DNA from: Candidatus Epulonipiscium sp.
GTDB taxonomy: Bacteria > Bacillota > Clostridia > Lachnospirales > JAAYNZ01
DNA: 34,991 nucleotides
NCBI GenBank assembly: GCA_012520595.1
Contig: JAAYNZ010000115.1
Location: 1 to 34,991, forward strand
Direction: 5' to 3'
In this document: positions 8,853-18,137 of the stretch, piece after piece
Layout: each line of letters begins with the position of its first letter
Numbering within the stretch: position 1 is the first letter of the stretch
Notes under the pieces: generated by a model
The model's database searches: none
What the model was told of the DNA's origin: nothing
Seen by the model: only the letters and a program-made list of their open reading frames with translations
Position numbers and translations under genes: made by a program

Positions 8853-10235
8853 TTATTTTTTTTCAACAATAGTCCATCCAGTCCAACCATAGAGCACAGT
8901 TAAAATAGGACATAAAATGCAAAAAAAAGCAAATGGAGCATACTGTATTGTAGGTACACCAAGAACATTTGTAAGAAATATTCCGCACACTCCCCAAGGA
9001 ACTAAAGGATTTACAACAGTCCCTGCATCTTCTAATACCCTTGATAAATGTTTACCTTCTAAACCTAACTTTTCAAACTGAGATTGATACATTTCTCCTG
9101 TTATTAAAATAGATAAATACTGTTCTCCTGTCAAAAAGTTAACCATAATACCTGTTAATGCTGTAACAGTAATCAAAGAACCTACATTTGTTAATATTTT
9201 TTCCATTTGTATCAAAAATCTCGGAATAATTCCAAGTGTAAATAAAAGTCCACCCATACTAAGAGCTAACAAAACCAACGACACAGTAAACATCATGCTT
9301 TCAATGCCTCCTCTTGTTAGCAAAACATCGATGGTTGCATTCCCTGTTTGAGATACATATCCACTATAAAGGACATTGAATAAACGGGAAACCCCTTGCC
9401 CTTTAAAATGAAAAAAGGAAAGAATAATTCCTGCGATAGAACTTATTGCTAGAGTAAGCAATGCAGGTATTTTTTTAATGGATAAAATAACCATAACTAA
9501 AAGGGGAATAAAGCTATACCAATAAATCATTTCTGTATCTGATAATGCCTTATTAAAATCATAAAGTTGTTGCATATTTAACTGTTGTCCTGTTGGAGAT
9601 AAAAAAGCAAACAAAATCATCGTTATTAAAAGAGCTGGAATTGTAGTCCACCCCATATTTTTAATATGTTCAAACAAATCAATTCGAGCAATAGATGCTG
9701 CTAAATTTGTTGTATCCGATAAAGGTGACATTTTATCACCAAAAAAAGCTCCCGAAATAACTGCACCTGCCGTTAGCGGCAAAGAAAAATCAAGGGCTGT
9801 ACTAATCCCTATGAAAGCTGTTCCTATGGTTGCTGCCGTAGTTAAAGAACTGCCAAGGCCAAGTCCTACTAAAGCAGATACTAAAAAGACAACGGCAAAA
9901 TAAAAATGAGGGGTAACCATCGTAAGACCTACCTGCATTAGAGCAGGAATGGTTCCACTGATAATCCAACTACTAACCAAAATTCCAATAAAGAAAAAAA
10001 GAAAAACAGACCCAATAGCAGCTTTGGCTCCCTCTCCCATTCCATATTCTAATTCTTTAAAAGTAAGATCTTTACTTAAACCATAAAGAATTAAAATTAA
10101 AATAGAAGCAACAATTGGAATATGAGGTACTGACTCAAAATAAATAATTGAAATACCAATAATAAATAAAATTGTGATTGTTAACAAAATCGCCTCTTTT
10201 AAAGAAGGCAAAAATTTAGGCTGAATACGAAACAT
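8853..10235 (-). CDS. nhaC: Na+/H+ antiporter NhaC family
   Basis: GAVISGAFFGDKMSPLSDTTNLAA and VLEDAGTVVNPLVPWGVCGIFLTNVLGVPTIQYAPFAFF; GGAGG RBS. Confidence 0.9.
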   Translation of the reverse strand: MFRIQPKFLPSLKEAILLTITILFIIGISIIYFESVPHIPIVASILILILYGLSKDLTFKELEYGMGEGAKAAIGSVFLFFFIGILVSSWIISGTIPALMQVGLTMVTPHFYFAVVFLVSALVGLGLGSSLTTAATIGTAFIGISTALDFSLPLTAGAVISGAFFGDKMSPLSDTTNLAASIARIDLFEHIKNMGWTTIPALLITMILFAFLSPTGQQLNMQQLYDFNKALSDTEMIYWYSFIPLLVMVILSIKKIPALLTLAISSIAGIILSFFHFKGQGVSRLFNVLYSGYVSQTGNATIDVLLTRGGIESMMFTVSLVLLALSMGGLLFTLGIIPRFLIQMEKILTNVGSLITVTALTGIMVNFLTGEQYLSILITGEMYQSQFEKLGLEGKHLSRVLEDAGTVVNPLVPWGVCGIFLTNVLGVPTIQYAPFAFFCILCPILTVLYGWTGWTIVEKK

Positions 10236-10279
10236 ATGAAACCTCCATTATTAATTTGTTTTTTATTTGATCTAAAATA

Positions 10280-10309
10280 TTGACATATGTTCTTATTTTA
10301 AGTTATAAT
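10280..10309 (+). promoter_or_regulatory. Sigma-A promoter for the USP gene
   Basis: TTGACA (10280-10285), 18 nt, TATAAT (10304-10309). Confidence 0.7.
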
Positions 10310-10398
10310 AAATATATAGTCAGAATATTATCATTAATCCTAATTTATAAAAAAGATTGCCTAACTGAGTTATAAAACTCTAAGAAGGAGGTATCTTT

Positions 10399-10800
10399 AT
10401 GGAAGTTAAAAAAATATTAATTCCTGTTGATGGATCCAAAGAAAGTTTTAAAGCTTTACAAGTGGCTAAAAACATAGTTGAGCAATTTCAATGCCAAGTT
10501 ATTTTTCTTAATGTCATTGAAATTAATACGATTTTTACTCATGATATGTTACGCCTCTTAAAAGAACAAGGGCAAAAAGTCTTAAAAGAAGCAAGAGAGT
10601 TTGTAAATCCTTCAGTTTTTGAAGAAGAATGTGTTTTTGGTTACCCAGCTGACGAAATTGTAAAAAGAGCCCAAGATATGGATGTGGATCTAATTGTTAT
10701 TGCTAAAAAAGGTCTTACTGGGTTAGATAAATATCTAATGGGTTCTGTTGCTAGCAAAGTAGTAAAACATTCTAAAAAAACTGTTCTGGTTATTCCTTAA
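10399..10800 (+). CDS. Universal stress protein (UspA family)
   Basis: KKILIPVDGSKESFKALQVAKNI and DLIVIAKKGLTGLDKYLMGSVASKVVKHSKKTVLVIP. Confidence 0.93.
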   Translation: MEVKKILIPVDGSKESFKALQVAKNIVEQFQCQVIFLNVIEINTIFTHDMLRLLKEQGQKVLKEAREFVNPSVFEEECVFGYPADEIVKRAQDMDVDLIVIAKKGLTGLDKYLMGSVASKVVKHSKKTVLVIP

Positions 10801-10811
10801 AATCATTAACT

Positions 10812-10852
10812 ATTAAAAAGAACATCTTACTCTTAAAGATGTTCTTTTTAAT
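10812..10852. terminator. Bidirectional intrinsic terminator between the USP and LUD genes
   Basis: ATTAAAAAGAACATCTT / AAGATGTTCTTTTTAAT perfect inverted repeat. Confidence 0.8.
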
Positions 10853-10889
10853 ATAGTTTTTCAAATTTCAAATTCTTTGATAACCATCA

Positions 10890-11537
10890 TTAAAATCCTA
10901 CATCTTCTCCTACTAGAATGACTGTAAATCGTCCTTCAAACTTTCCACCCTGTTGTACAATGGAAATATAATTACACATTCTTTCTTCCACCATACAATC
11001 TACACATTCTCCTGTTGGTACACAAGGCGCATTGTTATGATTTTTTAATCTTTTACAATTCATGGGAGCTATTTCTGTTAATCGATCCAATGCTTGGTCT
11101 AAATTTTTTACAATTTTATTGTATCCTGCCACAACAATAACATGTTTGGGCCCAAAGATCATGCTAGCTGCTCGATTCCCTGAAGAATCAATATTAACTA
11201 ATTTCCCGTCTTCTGTAATAGCATTGGTACTTGTCAAAAAATAATCTGCTAATAATCCTTGTCGATAAACTTCTACTTCTTCAGGAAATGTAAGTCCAGG
11301 TGCAAAACGATCAAAAAATTTGTAATTTCCATTTCTGATTTCGTTAATCATATCCATTTCTCGTAATGTAACAGATCCTCCCATGGCTACAGTGGATCCC
11401 TCTTCAATAGTATCCAATACTATTTTTTTCGCTTGTTCTAAAGTATCTACATAAACAGCATTGTATTTTCTTTTATTTAGTACGTCTACTACTCTTTTGG
11501 CTTTTTTTACATAATACATTCTTTTAATTTCATTCAT
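10890..11537 (-). CDS. LUD domain (DUF162, LutC-like) protein
   Basis: EGSTVAMGGSVTLREMDMINEIRNGNYKFFDRF, LTSTNAITEDGKLVNIDSSGNRAASMIFGPKHVIVVAGYNKIV; Cys-rich C-terminus CVPTGECVDCMVEERMCNY. Confidence 0.85.
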   Translation of the reverse strand: MNEIKRMYYVKKAKRVVDVLNKRKYNAVYVDTLEQAKKIVLDTIEEGSTVAMGGSVTLREMDMINEIRNGNYKFFDRFAPGLTFPEEVEVYRQGLLADYFLTSTNAITEDGKLVNIDSSGNRAASMIFGPKHVIVVAGYNKIVKNLDQALDRLTEIAPMNCKRLKNHNNAPCVPTGECVDCMVEERMCNYISIVQQGGKFEGRFTVILVGEDVGF

Positions 11538-11593
11538 CTAAATGTCCTCCATTATTCTAGCTTTTATACAATGTTTTTTATTATTTCCTACTA

Positions 11594-12280
11594 CTAATCT
11601 CCTAACATTATTTTTGTTAATTCCAATGGTTCTATATACCTACCATCTTTGTAAGCTCGCATATTTCCACCAGAAATTTCATCAATTAAAGCAATTTGTT
11701 TTTCCTCACCGATTCTTCCAAACTCAAGCTTTATATCATATAATTCAATTCCTTTTTTCTCTAATTCTTCTTTAACAATATTTCCAATTTGTTTAGTGAG
11801 CTGCTTTAATATCTTATATTCATCTTTAGTCAGAATCCCTAACATAGCAAGAGCATCCTCTGTAATAGGAGGGTCTTGTCTTAGATCATCCTTAAGAGTA
11901 ACTTCTACAAAAGCATCTAAAGGCTGTCCCTCTTTCGCATACATACCATAACGTCGTATAAAACTTCCCACAGCTCGATACCGACATATCACCTCAAGAC
12001 CATTGCCAAACGCAGTTGCTGGTTTAACTGTCATCGTTAATTCTTCAATGTTAGCATCAACATAATGAGTAGGAATACCTTGTCCTTTTAATATTTCAAA
12101 AAAATATTTTGTCAATCGCAATCCTGCTTTTCCTGCTCCCTCAACAGTTAAACCAACTGTATTTGCTCCCGGATCAAATACACCATTTTCACCAGTTACA
12201 TCATCTTTAAACGAAAGCAAATAATTTCCATCTTCTAAATCAAATACATCTTTTGTTTTACCCTTATACATTAGTTTCAT
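11594..12280 (-). CDS. purC: Phosphoribosylaminoimidazole-succinocarboxamide synthase
   Basis: MKLMYKGKTKDVFDLEDGNYLLSFKDDVTGENGVFDPGANTVGLTVEGAGKAGLRLTKYFFEIL. Start moved to ATG 12280 behind GGAAGG. Confidence 0.94.
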   Translation of the reverse strand: MKLMYKGKTKDVFDLEDGNYLLSFKDDVTGENGVFDPGANTVGLTVEGAGKAGLRLTKYFFEILKGQGIPTHYVDANIEELTMTVKPATAFGNGLEVICRYRAVGSFIRRYGMYAKEGQPLDAFVEVTLKDDLRQDPPITEDALAMLGILTKDEYKILKQLTKQIGNIVKEELEKKGIELYDIKLEFGRIGEEKQIALIDEISGGNMRAYKDGRYIEPLELTKIMLGD

Positions 12281-12332
12281 AACATTCATCCTTCCTAGGT
12301 GTAAAGATAAAAAATATGCAAACAATAAATAA

Positions 12333-12341
12333 ATTATAGCA
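12333..12341 (-). promoter_or_regulatory. Extended -10 promoter element for purC
   Basis: Minus strand TGCTATAAT (TGnTATAAT); no good -35. Confidence 0.4.
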
Positions 12342-12363
12342 CAATTTTCTATTGATTTTGTAG

Positions 12364-12822
12364 CTATTTTTTTGATCCTTGGCTACTTTTCATCTTTTCA
12401 ATCTCTTTTTCTGTATATACCTGTATCCCATTTTGACTTAACAACTCTGTTGTTATCCCGTTTCCTTCTTTTAACTTTCCTGAAAACGTTCCATCATAGA
12501 TAAAACCATAACCACACGAAGGACTTTTTGACTGTAAAATTGCTTTTTTAGCTCCAATGGTTTGGGCTATCACTAGGGTTTTTTTAGCTCCCTTTATAAA
12601 TTCTTTTGTAACATCTTGTCCGTCCTTGTTTATGACCTTTTTCTTACCCTCTTTATCAATGATTTCACAACAAGCTCTAGGTATGGGTAATCCACCTAAT
12701 TGTTCTGGGCAGACAGCAATGGCTTTTCCCTGTTCTACTAATTTTCGCACCCACTCATTAACTGTATTACTTCCATTATATCTACAGTTTACTCCAGCCA
12801 AACAAGCACTTACTAAATACAT
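12364..12822 (-). CDS. DUF523 domain-containing protein
   Basis: VSACLAGVNCRYNGSNTVNEWVRKL, AVCPEQLGGLPIPRACCEI, AILQSKSPSCGYGFIYDGTFSGKL. Confidence 0.88.
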   Translation of the reverse strand: MYLVSACLAGVNCRYNGSNTVNEWVRKLVEQGKAIAVCPEQLGGLPIPRACCEIIDKEGKKKVINKDGQDVTKEFIKGAKKTLVIAQTIGAKKAILQSKSPSCGYGFIYDGTFSGKLKEGNGITTELLSQNGIQVYTEKEIEKMKSSQGSKK

Positions 12823-12861
12823 TGTTACACCTCACTTTTATAAACCAACGCCATCCTCCTT

Positions 12862-13617
12862 TTAAAGCTGAATTTCTAAAAGAATTGGGCAATGATCACT
12901 TCCCATAATATGAGAATGAATTTGCGAATCCTGTAGCATTCTTTTTAATCTTTCGGATACAATAAAATAATCAATTCTCCATCCAATATTTCTTTCTCTG
13001 GATTTTCTCATGTAAGACCACCATGTATATGCCTCTTCTTGATCCGGATAAAAATACCGAAAGGTATCAATAAATCCTGCGTTGAGTAATTGGCCCATTT
13101 TTTCTCGTTCTTCATCAGTAAATCCTGCGTTTTTCCTATTGGTCTTTGGATTTTTTAAATCAATTTCTTGATGTGCTACATTAAGATCTCCACATAAAAT
13201 AACAGGTTTGATGGAATCTAATATTTGTATATACTCCCTAAAATGATCTTCCCAAATCATTCGATAATCAAGTCTCGTTAATTCTCTTTGAGTATTTGGC
13301 GTATACACATTAATTAAATAAAATTCTTTAAACTCTAAAGTAATTACCCTTCCTTCTTGATCATGTTCTTCTATACCTATTCCATATGTCACTGTTAAAG
13401 GCTTGGCTTTCGTAAAGATGGCCGTACCCGAATAGCCTTTTTTTACTGCATAATTCCAGTACTGATGATATCCCTCTAAGTCTAAATGAATCTGGCCTTC
13501 TTGTAATTTTGTTTCTTGAATGCAGAAAATATCTGCATTAACAGTTTGAAAATATTCTAAAAATCCTTTTCCTATACAAGCTCGAATCCCATTCACATTC
13601 CATGAAACAAGTTTCAC
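12862..13617 (-). CDS. xth: Exodeoxyribonuclease III / AP endonuclease
   Basis: KLVSWNVNGIRACIGKGFLEYF, DIFCIQETKLQ, LCGDLNVAHQEIDLKNPKTNRKNAGFTDEER, RNIGWRIDYFIVS, GSDHCPILLEI. GTG 13617 behind AGGGGG is likely the start. Confidence 0.94.
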   Translation of the reverse strand: MKLVSWNVNGIRACIGKGFLEYFQTVNADIFCIQETKLQEGQIHLDLEGYHQYWNYAVKKGYSGTAIFTKAKPLTVTYGIGIEEHDQEGRVITLEFKEFYLINVYTPNTQRELTRLDYRMIWEDHFREYIQILDSIKPVILCGDLNVAHQEIDLKNPKTNRKNAGFTDEEREKMGQLLNAGFIDTFRYFYPDQEEAYTWWSYMRKSRERNIGWRIDYFIVSERLKRMLQDSQIHSHIMGSDHCPILLEIQL

Positions 13618-13775
13618 TGTCATCCCCCTATTTTTTATGGTTTTCGTAATATTATTTATTAATTGAGATAAAATAGTAAAAGTAAAAATTTTTTATTGAA
13701 TTACCTTTTTCTATCTTCTTTTGTTTATTTCGCTAAGAAAAAATTGAATAATGTTAAAGGAGCTTGAATATTCTT

Positions 13776-14474
13776 ATGACAAAAAAAGTATTGATTAAAA
13801 ACATTGTTCTTATAAGTGTACTCATTTATTTTATATTTTTAAGCATCGATATTATAACAAAAAACACAGCCAGTATCCACTCTTCCTATTTAAAATATAC
13901 AGCCATATGTCTCTGTTTTACCTTAACTTTATTGATCAACCATCACGGATATAATAACAAGGATACCTTACTCTTACAAATGGCTTTCTTTTTTACCCTC
14001 ATTGCTGATTTTTTTCTTGTTATTCTTAACTGGCCCACACCTGGAGTTTTCACCTTTATCTTCGTCCAATCCATGCATAAACTAAGACATCTGGTTAAAT
14101 ATAGACTATCTAAAAAAAATATATTCATTTTTCTAGTGATAAATTTGATTTTATTGCTCTTTTTTCCTCTACTCCCCCATGGTACCATCCCTTTTCATTT
14201 ATACCTAATCAGTGTCTTTTACGGAAGTCTACTCTCCATCAATCTAATTGATTCGATAAAAACATTGAATGAAAAAGCAAATTCAAAAGAAAACTCTCTA
14301 TTTATAGCCTTAGGAATGTTTTTATTTTTCATGTGTGATATCAATGTAGCTCTATTTAATATTATCGATAACAATATAACTGGCTTTTTTATTTGGCTGT
14401 TTTATTTCCCTTCACAACTTTTTCTTTCCCTTAGCGGATATGATATTACCTATTTAAAAAACATATTAAGATGA
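13776..14474 (+). CDS. Multi-TM membrane protein, weakly resembling the YhhN/TMEM86 (lysoplasmalogenase) family
   Basis: ~233 aa, about eight hydrophobic segments; LLQMAFFFTLIADFFLVIL, FIFVQSMHKLRH, ALGMFLFFMCDINVALFN, WLFYFPSQLFLSLSGYD. ATG 13776 preferred over TTG 13764. Confidence 0.5.
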   Translation: MTKKVLIKNIVLISVLIYFIFLSIDIITKNTASIHSSYLKYTAICLCFTLTLLINHHGYNNKDTLLLQMAFFFTLIADFFLVILNWPTPGVFTFIFVQSMHKLRHLVKYRLSKKNIFIFLVINLILLLFFPLLPHGTIPFHLYLISVFYGSLLSINLIDSIKTLNEKANSKENSLFIALGMFLFFMCDINVALFNIIDNNITGFFIWLFYFPSQLFLSLSGYDITYLKNILR

Positions 14475-14479
14475 TGACT

Positions 14480-15280
14480 TTATGACCCTATTTTCTCAAA
14501 GACTGATTGGTATAATGAAAGATCTAGAGGCTGGTTATTTGAAAACAGATCAGGGTTTATTTCTAACATAGCACTAAGAAGATTTGTCAGAGGTCGTGTT
14601 TTGCAAATTCGCACCAGTGCATTTCCAAAATATCCTTTGTACATCACATTGGTTTTTTCACAAATTTCATCTACTTTCCAAAAATATTCAGACCAAGATT
14701 CTCCACAGTGTCTTCTCGAAGGAACAGATATCTCCGTACCATCAGACAATACAACATAAAGCTGTTCGTGATCATCTGTTAATCGACCCGGTATATTCAT
14801 CCACTCTTCAATTCCATGAATAAATGTATTTCTCCTTAAATCTACACCCAAAAGCATAATATCTGCATTTCGATCCAACAATTTTCCCCAAGGTGAATTT
14901 CTAGCACAAGGGGTATCATGCTGTTCATTTCCCTCTACAAATTCTTCTGCATCTTTTCCTAAAGCAGCTACTGAATGAGTAGGATGAAGGGAGCGAATGA
15001 CTCTTTCTCTTTTCCTAAATAGTTCGGGTAGAATACCTACACATACAGAAGAATGATCTACATAAAACTTAGGATTTTGTCCATTTATATAAGACCATGT
15101 GTGAGTTGGTAAAACAAGCAAACCCTCTTTCATATACTCAGATAATGCATCCAAAACCGTATCAGCTCCTCCTTCTACTTCTCCGATGCTTTTCATTGAA
15201 GAATGAACCAATAACGTTCCTTTAGGATCAATCCCTAATACTTCTAGATGATTTAAAAGTTCTACTTTTGTATAGGCCAT
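14480..15280 (-). CDS. AAC(3)-family N-acetyltransferase
   Basis: GTLLVHSSMKSIGEVEGGADTVLDAL, LVLPTHTWSY, RSLHPTHSVAALGKDAEEF, TPCARNSPWGKLLDRNADIMLLGVDLRRNTFIHGIEE; strong GGAGGAGG RBS. Confidence 0.88.
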   Translation of the reverse strand: MAYTKVELLNHLEVLGIDPKGTLLVHSSMKSIGEVEGGADTVLDALSEYMKEGLLVLPTHTWSYINGQNPKFYVDHSSVCVGILPELFRKRERVIRSLHPTHSVAALGKDAEEFVEGNEQHDTPCARNSPWGKLLDRNADIMLLGVDLRRNTFIHGIEEWMNIPGRLTDDHEQLYVVLSDGTEISVPSRRHCGESWSEYFWKVDEICEKTNVMYKGYFGNALVRICKTRPLTNLLSAMLEINPDLFSNNQPLDLSLYQSVFEKIGS

Positions 15281-15561
15281 TTACTGACGCCTCCTCCTTT
15301 TATTTTTCTATCCCCTATCCCTAGATAATATACTAATATAATACAAATTACTACTAATAACAACTTTTTTTGATTACTGACTGTTTTATCTATAGAATCC
15401 AATCTCATAATCTAAATCTCTCAATAGACATATCCATTGGCTCACGCTCTGATTGTCTCTCGTGTTGCTTCGAATGTAAAAACGGGAGAGTAATATACAA
15501 GCTTACTGGAATTTTAGATTTTCAATGTGGATCTATATGTTCTTCCACAGAAAATTGAATA

Positions 15562-15590
15562 TTGACATAGGTATATTTACATGATATTAT
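15562..15590 (+). promoter_or_regulatory. Promoter P1 of the carD-like gene
   Basis: TTGACA (15562-15567), 17 nt, TATTAT (15585-15590). Confidence 0.65.
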
Positions 15591-15597
15591 TATTTAT

Positions 15598-15626
15598 TTG
15601 ATATTTTTAAAAATCTATGTTATAAT
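15598..15626 (+). promoter_or_regulatory. Promoter P2 of the carD-like gene
   Basis: TTGATA (15598-15603), 17 nt, TATAAT (15621-15626). Confidence 0.7.
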
Positions 15627-15662
15627 CAAATTAATCATCATAATAAGGATGGAGGTGTAGAT

Positions 15663-16145
15663 TTGTTCAAGATTGGTGATAAAATTGTTTACCCTATGCA
15701 AGGAACAGGGATTATCAAAGGTATTGAAGAAAAAGAATTTCTCGGTGAAAAACGACACTACTATATCATAAAAATGCTAACAAACAACATGAAAGTTATG
15801 ATTCCTGTTAATAAGATGTCTGATTCTAATGTCCGTTTAATTAGTGACGCAACAACATTAGAAAAAGTCTTACTTAAATTTCATAATAAACGATCTAAAC
15901 CTAATGAAACATTAACATCCAAACAAAGACAACAAATCAATATGCAAAAAATTAAATCAGGTTCATTACAAGAAACAGCTGAAGTTGTTCTTGATTTAAC
16001 TCACTTAAATAAGAAAAAACCTTTGAACTCTAGCGAGAAACAAATGTTAACAACAGCACAAAGGTTTTTAATTGACGAGATCAGTTTAATTAAAAAAATA
16101 ACTGTCGACGAAGCTGAAGACTTACTATACTCTAGCATTTTATAA
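15663..16145 (+). CDS. CarD/CdnL-family transcription regulator
   Basis: FKIGDKIVYPMQGTGIIKGIEEKEFLGEKRHYYIIKMLTNNMKVMIPVNKMSDSNVRLIS (CarD/TRCF RNAP-interacting domain) plus helical C-terminal domain. TTG start behind GGAGG. Confidence 0.88.
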   Translation: MFKIGDKIVYPMQGTGIIKGIEEKEFLGEKRHYYIIKMLTNNMKVMIPVNKMSDSNVRLISDATTLEKVLLKFHNKRSKPNETLTSKQRQQINMQKIKSGSLQETAEVVLDLTHLNKKKPLNSSEKQMLTTAQRFLIDEISLIKKITVDEAEDLLYSSIL

Positions 16146-16170
16146 CTTCTTTCTACTCTTTTATTTATTC

Positions 16171-18123
16171 CTATAAACAATGCATATATTCTTCTGCTCT
16201 GTTCCCTTCTACCGTATATGATTGTCCTTTAGTACAAAAAATTGAATTGGAGGTATAATGTGCATCTGCATTCTTATTATACCTTGTCTTTTCAATCACT
16301 TCGTGTGAATTATGACAAATATCATATCCATCAAAAATTACATTCATGCTTCCTTTACCTTTAGTAATCGCCACAAACTCCATGGAATAGTCCATAAATG
16401 TAGCAACAGGACCTCTTCCTATAATGATCGCTTTTTTTCTTGTGGTTTCTGGAGGATTAAAGGATCCATGTAATTTTTGTATATCTGATAAAATCCTTCC
16501 CATTTGATCCAACTCTACCTCAAATTTAAAACGATAATAAGGTTCTAACAATACGGTTTCTGACTTTTCTAACCCTTGTCGCAAGGCACGATAAGTAGCT
16601 TCTCGAAAATCACCCCCGCTAGTATGTTTATAATGAGAACGCCCTGTCAACAACGTAATTTTTAAATCTGTTATAGGAGAACCTGTTAGTATTCCATTAT
16701 GAGCCCTTTCATAAATATATGAGCGAATCAAATTTTGATATCCGATAGATAAGTCATTGACATGGCAGTGGTTTTCAAAGATAATTCCACTGTTTCTTTC
16801 AGTTGGTTCTAACATAAGATGAACCTCTGCATAATGTCCTAAAGGTTCAAAATGACCGTAACCAATAGCTGATGTATGAATGGTTTCCATATACAAAATT
16901 TCACAAGATCCAAAGTGAATTTCAAATTCAAATCTTTCAGCCACTACTTTTTTAAGTACTTCTAATTGAATTATACCTGTTACGTGAATCTGTATTTCTT
17001 TTAAAACTTCATCCCATAAGACATTCAAGGTTGGATCTTCTGCCTCTAATGTTTTAAAGCAATATAAAACATCCTTGGGATTTAAGGTGCTATCAAATAA
17101 CACCTTTGATTTTAATGTTGCTACCATATGATAAGACGACTTTGCTTTTAACATACCAACTCCATCACCAACTTTTGCTTTCGTTAACCCAGTGACTGCA
17201 AAAAGCTGTCCTGCTGAAACTTCATCTACAACCTGAAATTGATTCCCATTATATTTCCTGATTTGAGTGACTTTTTCAAAATCTTGCTTGTCTCCATCAC
17301 CATAACCTATTTCATCTCTTACTTTTAAGATCCCCTGCAAAGCTTTTATATAAGTAATCCTAGTGCCTTGTTCATCATGGCGTATTTTATAAACACGACC
17401 ACTGAATTCTCCTTGGCTTATATAATCTGTATAGGTCCAATTATGAAATATTTCTAAAAAATATTGAATTCCTTCATCTCTTAAAGCTGATCCTGCAAAA
17501 CATGGAAATAGCTTTTGTTGCTTGATCATCTCTGTCATCGTATTAAACCATCGATTTTTATCGTATCCCTCTTCAATATAAGCTTCTAGCAGATCATCGT
17601 CTCGTTCCGCAACAAACTCTACAAGTTCACGACTCATTTCTTCTTTATCTATATTTCCAGTAATCAAACAAGCATCTTGTGTAATATTTAAATGTATTTC
17701 CTCCATTACTCCTTGAATATCTGCCCCCACTCGATCCATTTTATTAACAAAGAAAAAAGTAGGAACTTGATATCTTCTTAACAAACGCCATACTGTTTCT
17801 GTATGCCCTTGTATCCCTTCTACTCCGCTAATAATGATAAGTGCATAATCCATAACTTGAATAGCTCTTTCCATTTCAGGTGAAAAGTCCATATGTCCTG
17901 GCGTATCTATAATATAATAAGTAGAATTTTTATATAAAAAAGTACCTTGATCTGAAAATATAGTAATTCCTCGATCCTTTTCTATCTTATTATAATCTAA
18001 AAAAGTATCTTTATGGTCAACTCTTCCTCTTTCTTTTATTCCTTTTCCATGATACAAAAGTTGTTCTGCAAAGGTAGTTTTACCTGCATCCACATGAGCT
18101 AGTATTCCTATTGTCTTTCGCAT
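16171..18123 (-). CDS. TetM/EF-G-like translational GTPase (ribosomal protection protein-like)
   Basis: MRKTIGILAHVDAGKTTFAEQLLYHGKGI, DRGITIFSDQGTF, IIDTPGHMDFSPEMERAIQVMDYALIIISGVEGIQGHTETVWRLL, FFVNKMDR, LLEPYYRFKFEVELDQMGRI. ATG 18123 behind AGAGGTG. Confidence 0.87.
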   Translation of the reverse strand: MRKTIGILAHVDAGKTTFAEQLLYHGKGIKERGRVDHKDTFLDYNKIEKDRGITIFSDQGTFLYKNSTYYIIDTPGHMDFSPEMERAIQVMDYALIIISGVEGIQGHTETVWRLLRRYQVPTFFFVNKMDRVGADIQGVMEEIHLNITQDACLITGNIDKEEMSRELVEFVAERDDDLLEAYIEEGYDKNRWFNTMTEMIKQQKLFPCFAGSALRDEGIQYFLEIFHNWTYTDYISQGEFSGRVYKIRHDEQGTRITYIKALQGILKVRDEIGYGDGDKQDFEKVTQIRKYNGNQFQVVDEVSAGQLFAVTGLTKAKVGDGVGMLKAKSSYHMVATLKSKVLFDSTLNPKDVLYCFKTLEAEDPTLNVLWDEVLKEIQIHVTGIIQLEVLKKVVAERFEFEIHFGSCEILYMETIHTSAIGYGHFEPLGHYAEVHLMLEPTERNSGIIFENHCHVNDLSIGYQNLIRSYIYERAHNGILTGSPITDLKITLLTGRSHYKHTSGGDFREATYRALRQGLEKSETVLLEPYYRFKFEVELDQMGRILSDIQKLHGSFNPPETTRKKAIIIGRGPVATFMDYSMEFVAITKGKGSMNVIFDGYDICHNSHEVIEKTRYNKNADAHYTSNSIFCTKGQSYTVEGNRAEEYMHCL

Positions 18124-18137
18124 TACAAACACCTCTA

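Noticed and set aside
12557-12865. 102-aa plus-strand ORF
   Set aside because: Antisense to the DUF523 gene, whose conserved motifs make the minus strand the coding one.
15370-15558. 62-aa plus-strand ORF (and an interrupted minus-strand reading FSVEEHIDPH*KSKIPVSLYITLPFLHSKQHERQSE) between AAC(3) and carD
   Set aside because: No RBS or recognizable family. Could be a gene remnant, but sequence alone does not support a pseudogene call.
14480-18123. Antibiotic resistance island (AAC(3)-like plus TetM-like)
   Set aside because: No IS, integrase, attachment repeats or composition shift seen; both proteins look like intrinsic divergent homologs and are separated by carD.
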